From assembly GCF_015100395.1 (NCBI RefSeq), contig NZ_AP022847.1:372001-436000 (forward strand): a stretch of DNA of 64,000 nt, written 5' to 3'. The position numbers were made by a program, and so were the translations under genes. The stretch's first letter is position 1, and each line of letters opens with the position of its first letter. The notes below the pieces were generated by a model that did no database searches, was not told the origin of the DNA, and was given only the letters and a program-made list of their open reading frames with translations. Of the stretch, positions 1-11,200 are shown piece after piece. This stretch comes from Nitrosophilus alvini. GTDB taxonomy: Bacteria; Campylobacterota; Campylobacteria; Campylobacterales; Nitratiruptoraceae.

Positions 1-3000
1 AGATATGCTGGCCGTACCGCTTTTAAAAACGCTCTGTGATGTATTGTAGTCTGCTTTTTCATTATTCGTATTTATCAGGGTTGCAGTTGAGTTGTTGTCA
101 AAGTAAACTATTCTATCTTGGGATGTGGACCAGGTAAGATTTTTGTCATTAATCAGGGTTACCGTATAGTTTATATCTTTTGAAAAACAGTTTGCTGTGT
201 AGTTTGTGGCTGTAGAGTTGTCGTCTAGAATAGCCTTTATGTCAATTTTAATCTCTGCACTCATAGCTGAATCGTTTGATATATATGTAAAATTCTGATC
301 GTTATTGTTGCTTAGATCTAGACTGTTCCTAAACTCTTTAGGATTAAACTTGAAAATTTTACTTCCCTCTATAAGACAACCTACTTTTCCTAAAGAATCC
401 GGTGTATTTGATGAGCTAGCCTCTATACAGTCCCAAGTGCCGTCGCTTTTCGTGACCTGATCAACTTCCGTCCAATCTTTATCGTGAACTGAAAGGTTCA
501 CATCTCCAACATTCATGTATCTAAAGAGAGTGTTTGTTGTCTGACCATTCGTAAAAGCTATAGTGGTACTCACAAGCTCTTTGTCTGTTGGCAAGGAGCA
601 ACCTGTTGGAACTACAAGTTGTGTGGTAGCGTTTTTATCCGCTGAACCGTCAATGGTCTGAGAATATCCGGTTGTATTGGTATCAAGATTGTAAAGGGTT
701 GCGTTGATATCCAAGGTGTACCATTTTGCGCCTATAAGATTTGTTTCATTCATATCCATGGAATATGTTTCGGGCCTTATCGAAAAGTTGTCTCTGGCGC
801 AGACTGAACCTGCTATTTCGCTTCCGAAAACACAATCTATACACTCTTTGCTGGCCTGATTTTCTGATGCGCCTCCTACACCCGGATTACATACGTCGGC
901 ACAAGGGCAATATGCCGGATCATATACCCCTGTACATTGACCGATATATTGAGGCTGGGTATATACTCTGCTGGTTAACATTCCCCAGATACAATTATAG
1001 GTTTTATCGGTACAATACCAGTCAATGGGCTTGTCATACTGGTTTTTTAAAAAGTTTATTCTAAAAGTCAAGTTTTTTGATGCAGCGTCGTATGTGATAT
1101 TTGTATCAACATACTCGTCATCATCAAATATAAGATCTTTTTCAAACAGTGAGGTTGCTGCCTTGCATATCTGGTTTTTCTCATCATCGGTAGCGGCTGT
1201 GGAAAAATCCGGAGTGTTGATAAGAGAGAGTCTGACTATTCCATCATACTCTTCCGGAGTTACAAGGTCGTCTTTCAGTTTTACAGCTTTTACATGAAAC
1301 TCTTTCCCTGATATTTGTGTATAGAGTGAATTGACACTGTCTTGATAGTCGAGAGGAACCGTTTCGCCGCTGTAGTTTTTATTGACAACATTGAATGTTC
1401 CCGCTGCCGGATAATAAGGACTTATAGTGTTGTTGAAATCGACACATTTAGGAAGTGGACCGTCAAAGGTGAATTGCTGACCGGCAATATTGAAAATATA
1501 TGATGTCTGGTATGAAAAACTGAAAGGCTGATCAGTATTTACCGTTGTATTGAAATCTATATAGGCTGTATCGTTTGGATTGAAAGTACCGCCGTTGACA
1601 CTATTGGCTCCGGTTCCGATTCTTATTGTAAGAGTTTTGCCAGTGGTGTTGTAATCAACAAGATCGTCGCCTATGGTATCTGTCTGCAGTATAGGAGAGG
1701 TTTCTCCAATATTTTGTACTAAAGTCGTATTTTCGTTGTAAGATGTGATATTTTGATCGAATATTTTCATAATTTTAACATCTTCGGCTATTTCGTTGTC
1801 ATCGTTTCTTATAGTGAGTCTGGCATGGATAGTATCGCCGACGCTTATGGTGCTTTCGGAAGTTATTTCGTTTCCATTGGAGTCATAGAGTGTTTCAAGA
1901 TAACATATTTTTGGCTGATACAGTTCAGTAGAAAATGTCAAAACATTTGGATAAAAAGCATCCCCTTCTGAAATAATTTTTACTACCGTACTTTGTTGAC
2001 CATTTGTCATAAAACTGCTGGTATCGAATATATCAATATCTATACCGTTGTTGTTTTGCAATGAAGGGTCATGTGTAAAACCTGAAATGGTCGAATTAAA
2101 TACATTATCATAAGGAGAATCATCATTAGAAACATAGTTCCCGTCTACGGTGACATAATCCGGTTTGTAAAGATTTTCACCTTCGCCGGCAAATGTAATA
2201 AGTTTTGAATCGATGGGACCTGAAGTGGGCGTATAGAATCCTGATATATTGATCGTTTCAGTTTCGTTATGAGTTACTTTAAAACCGTCAAAAACAGAGA
2301 TGTTCCTGAATTTTTCACCGTTATATGTATAAATTACAAATAGTGCCCAGGCACCGTAATTCCCATATCCCCTCATACCTTCCATACTTTGAATGTTTGC
2401 GGCTGTATAGACTCCGTTTGGATTTGTTGTATTGAGCTCGTTTGTAACATCTGCAAAAGCGGAGTATATTGTTCCGTATGCACTAGAGTAATAGGAAAAA
2501 TCCAGATGATCAGCAACTATCTCTTTATAACCGGAAGTTTGAATATTAGGAATAGAGAAAAGTATCTTGTTTGCATCCAGAGTTTGAGTGGAAAGGTCGA
2601 TATTATCGCTGGTTACAACAATGGTATCTCCGTCTCTGTATCTACAATAGTCGTTGGTATAGGTGTTGCAACTATGTAAAAATCCTTGCCAATAAAGTCC
2701 TGCCCAAACTATTTCAGAGCCTGCAGGAATGTTCAAAGTAGCGCTTGTTGAATTGAAGGTGGTAGCATTATTATCTATATCGAGATATTTTGTAAAATAG
2801 TTATTGGCTGTGGCATCCGGGTTTGTTGTACATTCGGCATCAAAACTGTTAGAGCTTACAGTAACACATTGAACAGTGTTTCCTATGGGAGTGATATTTC
2901 CGACAATATTTCTTGTATCGACTGGATTTCTAAGTTCAAAGTCTCTTTCTCCGTTATTGTAATCTGTCCCATCGTCATCAAGAATTGTTCCTGTTGCCTG

Positions 3001-3762
3001 GGAGTCAGCTATAACGCCTTCACCTGTTACATTTGAGAGGTTTATATAGAACAGTTCATCGTTTTCAATAACTGTATCTCCGTTTATTGTGATATCTATT
3101 GTGCGGCTAGTGTTTGTGTTGTCAAAAGTCAAAGTGCCGGATTTTGCTACATAATCGTTATCTGCAACTGTAGCTGTTCCGTCTTGTGTGCTATAGTCGA
3201 CTGTGACTGTTCCTGTAGGAGCCGGGTCTATTGTAACATTGAAAGAGATAGTTGTCTGTCCACTATCTCCTTCTGGCTGTGCAGCATCATAAATAGTAAT
3301 TGAGGGTTCTGGTGTTTTTATTGATATATTATCAATATATGCAACTTCTGAATTAGCTGTAGAATCGACCCTGAGTTCAAGTTTCAGTTCGGCATTTGCA
3401 TCGGTGTACAAAGAGACAGTTATATGATATGTGCCGTCGGTATAGCTATAAGTTCCTACAAGAGTGTTATTTGCATAAATATAAAAAAAATCCTGAAATA
3501 TCCACCCGTTTTCCCAGCCCCCTTCTGTTCTTATATCCAAATCAAGTATAACTTGAGTGTTTTTATAAGCAGATGAAAAACTGTAGGTTTTTGTAGCTGT
3601 ACTGTCTCTTTCTATCAGCATCTCTTCATTTACGACAGATACGCCTGTACCGGACCAGCCGTTTAGTCCTGATGAAAAGTCGTCAAATGCCAGTTGAGCG
3701 GCAAAGGAATAGATACCGGATACAAGTAGAGTAAGTATAATTTTAAGTAAAGTATATCTCAT
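1..3762 (-). CDS. Large secreted surface protein with Calx-beta domain, partial (C-terminus outside window)
   Basis: The minus-strand frame is open from an ATG at 3762 to the window edge (1254 codons), preceded by an AAGGAAC ribosome binding site. The N-terminus is a clear signal peptide (basic start, hydrophobic core, cleavage near SFAA). Residues about 20-140 look like a beta-sandwich of the LamG/carbohydrate-binding type. Residues about 145-240 carry a Calx-beta pattern: VDYSTQDGTA, then SGTLTF, then an acidic ENDELFYINLSN stretch. From about residue 300 comes a region with AGLYWQG, typical of large bacterial extracellular proteins, followed by Asn/Thr-rich beta repeats and, after residue 900, a Cys-rich stretch. 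Calx-beta domains commonly bind Ca2+ in secreted adhesins. An adhesin or surface-layer role is inference; the end and any anchor or secretion signal are not visible. Confidence 0.8.
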   Translation of the reverse strand, partial: MRYTLLKIILTLLVSGIYSFAAQLAFDDFSSGLNGWSGTGVSVVNEEMLIERDSTATKTYSFSSAYKNTQVILDLDIRTEGGWENGWIFQDFFYIYANNTLVGTYSYTDGTYHITVSLYTDANAELKLELRVDSTANSEVAYIDNISIKTPEPSITIYDAAQPEGDSGQTTISFNVTIDPAPTGTVTVDYSTQDGTATVADNDYVAKSGTLTFDNTNTSRTIDITINGDTVIENDELFYINLSNVTGEGVIADSQATGTILDDDGTDYNNGERDFELRNPVDTRNIVGNITPIGNTVQCVTVSSNSFDAECTTNPDATANNYFTKYLDIDNNATTFNSTSATLNIPAGSEIVWAGLYWQGFLHSCNTYTNDYCRYRDGDTIVVTSDNIDLSTQTLDANKILFSIPNIQTSGYKEIVADHLDFSYYSSAYGTIYSAFADVTNELNTTNPNGVYTAANIQSMEGMRGYGNYGAWALFVIYTYNGEKFRNISVFDGFKVTHNETETINISGFYTPTSGPIDSKLITFAGEGENLYKPDYVTVDGNYVSNDDSPYDNVFNSTISGFTHDPSLQNNNGIDIDIFDTSSFMTNGQQSTVVKIISEGDAFYPNVLTFSTELYQPKICYLETLYDSNGNEITSESTISVGDTIHARLTIRNDDNEIAEDVKIMKIFDQNITSYNENTTLVQNIGETSPILQTDTIGDDLVDYNTTGKTLTIRIGTGANSVNGGTFNPNDTAYIDFNTTVNTDQPFSFSYQTSYIFNIAGQQFTFDGPLPKCVDFNNTISPYYPAAGTFNVVNKNYSGETVPLDYQDSVNSLYTQISGKEFHVKAVKLKDDLVTPEEYDGIVRLSLINTPDFSTAATDDEKNQICKAATSLFEKDLIFDDDEYVDTNITYDAASKNLTFRINFLKNQYDKPIDWYCTDKTYNCIWGMLTSRVYTQPQYIGQCTGVYDPAYCPCADVCNPGVGGASENQASKECIDCVFGSEIAGSVCARDNFSIRPETYSMDMNETNLIGAKWYTLDINATLYNLDTNTTGYSQTIDGSADKNATTQLVVPTGCSLPTDKELVSTTIAFTNGQTTNTLFRYMNVGDVNLSVHDKDWTEVDQVTKSDGTWDCIEASSSNTPDSLGKVGCLIEGSKIFKFNPKEFRNSLDLSNNNDQNFTYISNDSAMSAEIKIDIKAILDDNSTATNYTANCFSKDINYTVTLINDKNLTWSTSQDRIVYFDNNSTATLINTNNEKADYNTSQSVFKSGTASIS

Positions 3763-3830
3763 ATTTTTGTTCCTTCAAGAACTATAAAAAAGAGTGGGAA
3801 AGCAAATATCAGAGAATACTGAAGATTTGC

Positions 3831-3846
3831 AACCCAACCACCCACC
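3831..3846 (-). promoter_or_regulatory. G-rich leader element (possible two-tetrad G-quadruplex)
   Basis: Read on the minus strand this is GGTGGGTGGTTGGGTT: four G-runs of 2-3 separated by 1-2 T, in an otherwise AT-rich intergenic stretch. It lies about 70 nt upstream of the ATG of the surface-protein gene, downstream of a possible -10 (TATACT, 3876-3881). Formation of a quadruplex is inference. Confidence 0.35.
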
Positions 3847-3911
3847 TTAATTGTTGACATATGCTGTATATCTAAAGTATAAAACTATTTTCTTTTAATA
3901 ATCCTTAATAT

Positions 3912-4658
3912 CTATTTCTGTGTCTTCTCAAAGGCTTTTTGAACCGCTTTTATGAAAGCATTTCTTGCCCCCTCTTCTTCAAGTACGGCATATCCTGCGG
4001 CGGTTGTTCCGCCAGGACTCATTACTTCATCTTTTATCATAGAAGGGACTCTGTTTTTCAAAAGCGGTACGAATCCCTCAAAAAGACCTTCGACCAGTTT
4101 TTTTGCATCTTCTCTTTTTAATCCCTCTTTTACGCCGCCGTCTGCGAGAGCTTCAGCTATTACGGCCAAAAATGCAGGACCGCTGCCCGCTATAGCTGTA
4201 GCTATATCAAGCTCCTTTTCGGAAGAGACCCATAAAACATCGCCAATTTTATCAAATATTTTAATTGCATCCAGTTTTGTACTGTCGTCGCCCGTTAGTG
4301 TTGTCATAGACTTTTTGAAAACTGCCGAAAGGTTGGGCATGGCTCTGACATATTTTTTTGCTTTTATCTCTTTTTTCAATTTTTCGATTTTAGTTCCCGC
4401 CAGTACCGATATGAGAGTATTGGCTTCACTTTTGAAATAGTCCGAGACATCTTCTATGGCATGTGGCTTTACGCATAGAATGACTGTTTTGTCTGAAGAG
4501 TCGAATTCTTCGTAGGTTTTAACGCAAATATCCATCTTTTTGAGATTTTCCAGTTTTTCGCTATCTCTTCCTATCACTTCCAGTTCAAAATCATCTTTTA
4601 ATCCGTCTATCAGGGCGAATGCCATTTTTCCTGTACCTATGATTGTTATCCGATTCAT
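3912..4658 (-). CDS. proC: Pyrroline-5-carboxylate reductase
   Basis: A 248-residue NAD(P)H-dependent reductase making proline from 1-pyrroline-5-carboxylate, the last step of proline synthesis. The N-terminal Rossmann motif is IGTGKMAFALIDGL. Further family signatures are CVKPH, SVLAG, VRAMPNLSA and, near the C-terminus, EVMSPGGTTAAGYAVLEE, which matches the conserved proline-binding region. Length is slightly shorter than the usual 260-270 because C-terminal helices are trimmed. It is transcribed divergently from bamD, with about 110 bp between the starts. ATG is preceded by AAAGGCAG. Confidence 0.95.
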   Translation of the reverse strand: MNRITIIGTGKMAFALIDGLKDDFELEVIGRDSEKLENLKKMDICVKTYEEFDSSDKTVILCVKPHAIEDVSDYFKSEANTLISVLAGTKIEKLKKEIKAKKYVRAMPNLSAVFKKSMTTLTGDDSTKLDAIKIFDKIGDVLWVSSEKELDIATAIAGSGPAFLAVIAEALADGGVKEGLKREDAKKLVEGLFEGFVPLLKNRVPSMIKDEVMSPGGTTAAGYAVLEEEGARNAFIKAVQKAFEKTQK

Positions 4659-4771
4659 ATTCTGCCTTTACTGGTAATTATGAGCCACATACTTCTTGAT
4701 TAATATTATAAAACAAATATTACCATATTTACGGTAAAATATCTGAAACAAAATCAAATCAAAGAGGGCAT

Positions 4772-5413
4772 ATGAAAAAAAGTTTTGCTGCATTATTGAC
4801 GGCTTTGGTATTTATAACCGGTTGTTCTACCAAGAAAGAGGTAGAATACAACAAACCGGCCATTTACTGGTATCAAAAAATTATAAAAAAAATAAGTGTC
4901 GGAGATCTTGACAAGGCTGACGAGTATTTTACGTCACTTCAGAGTGAACATATAGGTTCCCCTTTTTTAGCCGAAGCTATGCTTATGCTGGCCAAAGCGC
5001 ATATGGAAAATGAAGAATATCTTCTTGCACAGTTTTATCTGGATGAGTATATAAAAAGATATGCAACATACAGAAAAAGAGAGTTTGCAGAGTATCTAAA
5101 AATAAAAGCAAGTTTTTTGGGATTTAAAAATCTCTATCGTGACCAGAAACTTTTAATGGATACTATAAAAGATGCAAACGGATATCTTGAAAAATATCCC
5201 GATTCCGAGTTTGTTCCATTAGTTCAGACAATACTTACAAAACTCTATATGGCAGAGTTTATACTGAATAAGGAGATTGTATCTCTTTATAAAAGAAGAG
5301 GAAAGCCTGAAGCGGCAAAAATATATGAAGAGAGACTGAAGTCTTCGTGGATAAACGATAATGAGATATTGAGACCAGAGAGTGCATGGTATGAGAAGAT
5401 GCTTGATTGGTAG
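4772..5413 (+). CDS. bamD: Outer membrane assembly lipoprotein BamD
   Basis: A 213-residue lipoprotein with signal peptide and lipobox ITGC (Cys about residue 18). The mature part consists of TPR-like helical pairs, with AIYWYQKIIKK...GDLDKADEYFTSL and AEAMLMLAKAHMENEEYLLAQFYLDEYIKRY typical of the BamD/ComL family. BamD is the essential lipoprotein of the BAM complex that inserts beta-barrel proteins into the outer membrane. The start is an ATG with AGAGGGC just upstream. It lies 27 bp upstream of lon and is probably co-transcribed with it, a pairing of envelope assembly with quality control. Confidence 0.9.
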   Translation: MKKSFAALLTALVFITGCSTKKEVEYNKPAIYWYQKIIKKISVGDLDKADEYFTSLQSEHIGSPFLAEAMLMLAKAHMENEEYLLAQFYLDEYIKRYATYRKREFAEYLKIKASFLGFKNLYRDQKLLMDTIKDANGYLEKYPDSEFVPLVQTILTKLYMAEFILNKEIVSLYKRRGKPEAAKIYEERLKSSWINDNEILRPESAWYEKMLDW

Positions 5414-5440
5414 CAAGATGGTAAATACAAAAGGAGTTTT

Positions 5441-7858
5441 ATGAAACTGAGCGATTATAATGCTTTTCCAGCAACAATACCGATAATTGTGGAAGATGAG
5501 ATTTTTCTATATCCGTTTATGATATCCCCGATTTTTTTAAGTGATGACAAAAATATAAATGCGGCGGCAAAAGCTCTGGACGAGAACTCTTTGGTGATGG
5601 TTTGTCCGGCCAAAGAAGGAAAAGAAGGCGGAAGGGATTTTGATTCTATCTATCCTGCCGGTGTTATAGGTTCAATTATGAGAAAAGTCTCTTTGCCGGA
5701 TGGAAGAATCAAAATACTTTTCCAGGGATTGGCGCGTGGAAAAATAATTCAAAAAATAGGTGAAAATCCTTTAACTGCGCTTGTTGATGTGATTACATCA
5801 AAGCCGTATAATGAAATAAAACTGGAAGCTTTACTAGAAGTATTGAGAGAAAAAGTAAGAACACTGGCAAATGTAAGTAGCTATTTTCCTCCCGATCTTT
5901 TAAAAACAATAGAAGAAAATCACGAACCGAATAGAATAGCCGATCTTATCAGCAGTTCTATAAAACTTAAAAAGAGCGATGCATACGAACTTTTTACAGA
6001 AGAGGACGTTGAACAGCGCTTTATGATGCTTATAGACTATATAACAGAAGAGATTGAGGCAAGTAAGCTTCAGCGTGAGATAAAGACCAAAGTACACAGC
6101 AGAATAGAGAAGATCAATAAAGAGTATTTTCTCAAAGAGCAGTTAAAACAGATACAAAAAGAGTTAGGCGTCGATACTCAGCGGGAAGAGGAGATAGAAG
6201 AGTACAGAAGAAAGTTAGAATCAAAAAAACGTTACATGAGCGAAGAGGCTTACAAAGAGATAAAAAAACAGATAGACAGATATGCAAGAATGCATCCGGA
6301 AAGTGCCGATGCAAACGTTTTGCAAAACTACCTTGAGTGGGTGCTTGAGATTCCTTTCGGAAAATACTCAAAGAAAAAACTTGATATAAATGCTGTCAAA
6401 AAAGAGCTGGACAAAGACCATTACTCTTTGGAAAAGCCTAAAGAAAGAATTGTAGAGTATTTCGCCGTAAAAGAGCTTTTGGAGCTCAGAGGACTCAAAA
6501 AAAGCGAAGGAAAAGGGGCTATACTCTGTTTTGCAGGGCCTCCGGGTGTGGGTAAAACCTCTTTGGCTAACTCAATTGCGAAGGCTTTAAAAAGACCGCT
6601 TGTAAGGATAGCTCTTGGAGGACTTGAGGATGTAAGTGAACTCAGAGGCCATAGAAGAACATATATAGGCGCAATGCCGGGGCGTATAGTACAGGGTATT
6701 ATCGATGCCAAAGAGATGGATCCGGTTATGGTTCTTGACGAAATAGACAAAGTGGGAAGAAGTTTCAGAGGAGACCCTACTTCTGTTCTTCTGGAGATTT
6801 TAGATCCTGAACAAAATACGCACTTTAGGGACTATTATCTCAATTTCAGTATAGATTTGAGCAATATTATATTTATAGCGACGGCAAATGATATAAGCAC
6901 TATTCCGGCACCGCTTAGAGATAGAATGGAGTTTATTTTCGTTAGCAGTTATACTCCTCAGGAAAAGTTTGAAATAGCTAAAAGATATCTGATTCCACAG
7001 GAGTTGAAAAAACACGGGCTCAAAAGAAGTGAACTCTCCATATCAGATGCAGCCTTACAGGTTATTATAGAAAAATATACAAGAGAAGCAGGGGTTAGAA
7101 ATCTTAGAAGAAGGATAGCAGATATCGCAAGAAAAGCTGCAAAAGAGCTGCTTGAAAATCCGGAAATCAAAAAGATATCCGTTACACTCAAAAATCTGGA
7201 TAAATATCTGGAAAAACCTGTATTTGAGATTGAAACTGCCGATAAAGTTCCTCAAGTGGGGGTGGTAAACGGACTTGCTTGGACGGCTGTGGGTGGAGAT
7301 GTTCTGAAAATAGAGGCAATAAAGATAAAAGGCAAAGGAATGCTTCAGCTAACCGGTAGCCTTGGAGAGGTCATGAAAGAGTCTGCAAGGATAGCTTTGA
7401 GTGTAGTTAAAGTTATGATTGATCAGAGAAAATTGCCTATAGATGAGAGTGTCATACCCAAAACTTCAAAAGAGCGAGATGAGGGTATCAAAGTAGATCC
7501 TAGCGAAGTTTATAGAAGATACGATCTTCATCTGCATATTCCTGAAGGAGCGACACCGAAAGACGGGCCAAGCGCCGGTATAACAATGGCTACAGCAATA
7601 TCTTCAATTCTTTCAGAAAGAAAGGTAAGGTCAGATATAGCTATGACGGGAGAATTGACACTCACAGGAAGGGTATTGCCTATAGGAGGACTTAAAGAAA
7701 AGCTTATCGCAGCATATAAGGCAAAGATCAAAAAAGTTTTAATTCCCAAAAAAAATTATGACAGAGACTTAGATGATATACCCAAAGAGGTTGTTGATGC
7801 GCTGGAGATCATACCTGTAACAAGAGTAGAAGAGGTACTTAAAGAGAGCCTACTTTAG
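5441..7858 (+). CDS. lon: ATP-dependent protease Lon
   Basis: Full-length Lon (805 residues), a cytoplasmic AAA+ serine-lysine protease that degrades misfolded and regulatory proteins. Visible elements are the N-terminal LON substrate-binding domain, a coiled linker around residues 190-300, Walker [10 protein letters not shown] (366-374), Walker [10 protein letters not shown], an arginine-finger region DRMEFI, and the proteolytic domain with KDGPSAGIT (catalytic Ser711) and GGLKEK (catalytic Lys752). The start ATG follows AAAGGAG. The last codons lie in a terminator hairpin. All key residues are present, so the enzyme should be active. Confidence 0.97.
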   Translation: MKLSDYNAFPATIPIIVEDEIFLYPFMISPIFLSDDKNINAAAKALDENSLVMVCPAKEGKEGGRDFDSIYPAGVIGSIMRKVSLPDGRIKILFQGLARGKIIQKIGENPLTALVDVITSKPYNEIKLEALLEVLREKVRTLANVSSYFPPDLLKTIEENHEPNRIADLISSSIKLKKSDAYELFTEEDVEQRFMMLIDYITEEIEASKLQREIKTKVHSRIEKINKEYFLKEQLKQIQKELGVDTQREEEIEEYRRKLESKKRYMSEEAYKEIKKQIDRYARMHPESADANVLQNYLEWVLEIPFGKYSKKKLDINAVKKELDKDHYSLEKPKERIVEYFAVKELLELRGLKKSEGKGAILCFAGPPGVGKTSLANSIAKALKRPLVRIALGGLEDVSELRGHRRTYIGAMPGRIVQGIIDAKEMDPVMVLDEIDKVGRSFRGDPTSVLLEILDPEQNTHFRDYYLNFSIDLSNIIFIATANDISTIPAPLRDRMEFIFVSSYTPQEKFEIAKRYLIPQELKKHGLKRSELSISDAALQVIIEKYTREAGVRNLRRRIADIARKAAKELLENPEIKKISVTLKNLDKYLEKPVFEIETADKVPQVGVVNGLAWTAVGGDVLKIEAIKIKGKGMLQLTGSLGEVMKESARIALSVVKVMIDQRKLPIDESVIPKTSKERDEGIKVDPSEVYRRYDLHLHIPEGATPKDGPSAGITMATAISSILSERKVRSDIAMTGELTLTGRVLPIGGLKEKLIAAYKAKIKKVLIPKKNYDRDLDDIPKEVVDALEIIPVTRVEEVLKESLL

Positions 7859-7870
7859 AAGGCTCTCTTT
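7841..7870. terminator. Bidirectional rho-independent terminator overlapping the lon stop codon
   Basis: A perfect 11-bp stem (AAAGAGAGCCT / AGGCTCTCTTT) has an 8-nt loop that contains the lon stop codon TAG. A-tracts and T-tracts flank it, so it can serve both lon (+) and the response regulator gene ending at 7884 (-). Confidence 0.8.
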
Positions 7871-7883
7871 ATATAAAATGATA

Positions 7884-8258
7884 TCAGGTTGCGGTATATT
7901 GATTTATTTTCTCTTTAAGAATCTGTTCCCTGATAGGTTTGTTTATAAAGTCGTTTGCTCCACTGTCAAGTGCTTCGACTCTTTTTGTCTCATCGGTGCT
8001 GAGAACTATAACTGGTATCTGTTTTAAATTTGTGTCGCTTCTTAATATTTTTAACATTTCTATTCCGTTCATTACCGGCATTATAATATCAAGCAGTATT
8101 ATATCTATATCATTGTGCTCCTTGAGTACATTTAAAGCTTCTGCTCCATTTTTTGCTTCATAAACCTCTTCTATATTGTCAGATTTCATCAACATGGATT
8201 TTAATAGTTTTAGATTAATAAAATCGTCGTCAACTGCCAATACTTTTATTTTTTTCAT
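7884..8258 (-). CDS. Single-domain response regulator (CheY-like)
   Basis: A stand-alone receiver domain of 124 residues with no output domain. All catalytic positions are conserved: acidic triad VDDD near residue 9, phospho-acceptor Asp in LLDIIMP (about residue 56), Ser/Thr switch in VLST, and Lys in NKPI. It is the last gene of the signalling operon that begins at 13760 and follows the hybrid kinase by 38 bp. It is probably a soluble phospho-carrier or a motor/partner-binding regulator of that phosphorelay. RBS GAGAGGG precedes the ATG. Confidence 0.9.
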   Translation of the reverse strand: MKKIKVLAVDDDFINLKLLKSMLMKSDNIEEVYEAKNGAEALNVLKEHNDIDIILLDIIMPVMNGIEMLKILRSDTNLKQIPVIVLSTDETKRVEALDSGANDFINKPIREQILKEKINQYTAT

Positions 8259-8296
8259 TTTACCCTCTCATTTAATAATTTTTAAACTCATAATGT

Positions 8297-11200
8297 TCAG
8301 ATATATTTTTCTACAACAAGCCTCAGAAGATCTTTATTTACAACATTTTTTATCACGTCGCTAAATATAGACTTCTCTTCCTCTGTTGCCGTAGCTGAGG
8401 GATCAATAAAAAGAATAATCGGTGTTTTCATGTTTGATGCCTCTATTGTATTTTTGATTTCCTGTAGATCAAATCCGTCAAGCTCCCTGTCGACCAAAAT
8501 CAGTCTGTATCCACCTTCTTTTATTTTTTCAAGGAGTTCATTGAAGCTACCAGCTATATCGGAACTAAAATCAAGTTCGTCTATAAGTTTTTCAAATAGT
8601 TTTGATTCTACAGGAGTTTTTTTCGCAATAAGTATATCTTTTTTTATATTCTCATCAACTGTTTTTATCTCCTGAGTCTCTTTCTCGCTTGTTTTTTGAA
8701 TCTCTTTGTCTTCTTGTGTCGATTCTTTTAGCCGTTTTGTCAGCGGATGCTCAATCTCTTCTTCAACTATTTTATCAGAAAGGAATCTCTCCAATATTGC
8801 GGCAATCTCATCTCTGACAAGAGGTTTTGTGGCATATTCATCAAAACCTTCGCTTAGATATTTTTCCCTGTCTCCTTTCAGTGCATGAGCGGTTAAAGCG
8901 GCTATCGGAACATGAGGAACCTTATAATCCTCTTCATAGTCCAGAATTTCATGAAGAGCTTCTACACCGTCCATTATAGGCATCTGAATATCCATAAATA
9001 TAATATCGTAGTCGCCGTTTTTTCTCTTTTCAAAAGCTTCCAGACCGTTATTGGCTAGATCAACTTCCAATCCCATATCTTCCAGTGTTTTTTGTATGAG
9101 CTTCTGATTTATCATATTGTCTTCTGCTACAAGAGCTTTGGCTTTGAATTTAATTTTTGAAAAATCGAACTCTTTAACCGTTTTTCTTGAAGTTTTACTC
9201 TTCTGCTCATAATCGAGGAGCAACTGTTTCGTTTTAGTTACGTTAACGGGTTCGTAAATCAGTTTTATTAAATTTTTAGCGAATCCCTCTGTTGTTTTCT
9301 GATGACTGATTTTGGCTATCAATGAGGTGGGAATATTTCTGATGAAAAAGTCTTTCAGCCTGTTTTCATCCGTGTAGTCAAAATCCAGAAGAACAAAATT
9401 GTATCTTTTGTGCTCTTTTAGCAGTTCGTCCAGATCGTTAAAAATATTGAATTTGGCGCCGTAGAAATCGAGATATTCGCGGATATACCTGTTTTGGTCT
9501 TTTTCCATTCCAGGAATTTCCAGGAAAGCTACTTTTAGACCTTTGAATTTTCCCTCGAGTGTTTCGTCAAGGCTTGGAATCTCTTCTAATTCAAGAGTAA
9601 AGAAAAATTTTGAACCTTTTCCGATTTCGCTTTCAAGATCGAGTTTCCCGCCCATAAGTTTGACAAATTCGCTGGATATTGTAAGTCCTAGTCCGGTTCC
9701 TCCATATTTTCTTGTTACCGAAATATCGGCTTGGGAAAAAGCTTCAAAAATCTGGGCTTTTTTCTCCGCGGGTATTCCTATACCGGTATCTTTTACAACA
9801 AAATCTATTTTTGCTTTTCCGTTTTCTGAAGCATTTTTTCGTATTTCTACTGAAACGGAGCCGCCGTTATCGGTAAATTTGATAGCGTTACTGATAAGGT
9901 TTATAAGTACCTCTTTAATTTTTGTAGGATCGCCTTTTAGTAGATTGCTGAGTCTTGGATCTACAAAAAGGCCTAAATTTATATCTTTTTCTGCCGCTCT
10001 AGGTGCGTAAACTTCGACGGCACTTTCAAACTCTTCGATAGGATTAAATACGATATTTTCGATTTCGATTTTGTTACTTTCGATTTTTGAAAGGTCAAGA
10101 ATACTATTTATAATCTGAAGAAGATTTTCAGAGCTTTTTTCTATTATATTTACAAACTCTTTTTGCTCTTCATTTAGTTCCGTACTTTTGAGTAGCTCTG
10201 TAAATCCGACAATGCCGTTCAATGGTGTTCTAATTTCATGAGACATGTTGGCAAGGAACATACTCTTTGCTTTACTTGCCTCTTCGGCTGTCTCTTTTGC
10301 GCTTTCGGCTTTGATAAGGGCAGTTTCCAGAAGTTCATATGCTGTAGCGATACCTTCTGTTGTATCAAGATTGATATCTGCTGCCACATTTCCTTTTTCA
10401 TCACGAATCGTTTTGGACTCTGCAACCTTTTTAATGACAGCTTCGAGTCTTTTAATGTTGCCTGTAATGTCTCTGGCAAGAAAGTAGCCCCCTATCATCA
10501 ACAGTACTGAAAGAGAAAAGAGAACAGCAGAAGCGATCAAAACATATGTCTGTATTTGAGAAACCTGTTCGACTCTGCTTATTATCGCGTTACTTACAAC
10601 TTTTTCAGCATTTCTTATTACATCGATTTTTTCAGTCTGGAGGTTGAACCAAAGTGTTGGGTCAACAGGGTATAAACCGTCATTTACGGATCTTTGAATA
10701 CTTACTCTGGTCTGAAGTACTTCGTTTATAATATCTTTGGCGTCTTCGCTACCAAATATATCGTTAAGAGCTTTTTTTACATCAGACGAAGAGAGATTAT
10801 TATAGGATAGATTATCTGCTTTCCCTATAAGAGAGTTCCATAAAATAAGCTCTTTGTCAGATGCTGGCGTATATCTGGCAAGTATGAATGAGACGAAGCC
10901 TCTTTCGATACCGGTATACTCTTTTGCGGTAACAAACTGCACATATACGGAAGATATCGCCGTAATCTCTGGATTGATTGAGTAATATACAAGATTTGAC
11001 AGGTTGTTAAGGATTGGAGTATTTATCATATCCGTATAGAAACCGAAAAATACATTTTCAAAGCCGATTTTAAGTGTGTCGACTTTTTTTCTGATAAAGT
11101 TAAGCTCTTTTAGATTTGTTAAAACAGTTTTGACTCTTAGCGTTAATTCGGGATTTTTTTTCAGATAGTTTTTAAGGTCTTGAATAGCCTTGTCAACTAT

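Noticed and set aside
741-2679. Short plus-strand frames across the first 3.7 kb
   Set aside because: They lie opposite one continuous minus-strand frame with signal peptide and Calx-beta domain, so they are shadows.
3854-3883. TTGACA-18 bp-TATAAA on the plus strand
   Set aside because: It resembles a promoter but points only into the 3' ends of minus-strand genes; no plus-strand gene follows, so chance is likely in AT-rich DNA.
3952-4440. 162-codon plus-strand open frame opposite proC
   Set aside because: It is antisense to a clear proC, lacks a ribosome binding site and reads as low-complexity Ser/Ala sequence.
9543-10010. 155-codon plus-strand frame opposite the NIT kinase
   Set aside because: Antisense to the HATPase domain, no binding site, Ser/Phe-rich shadow.
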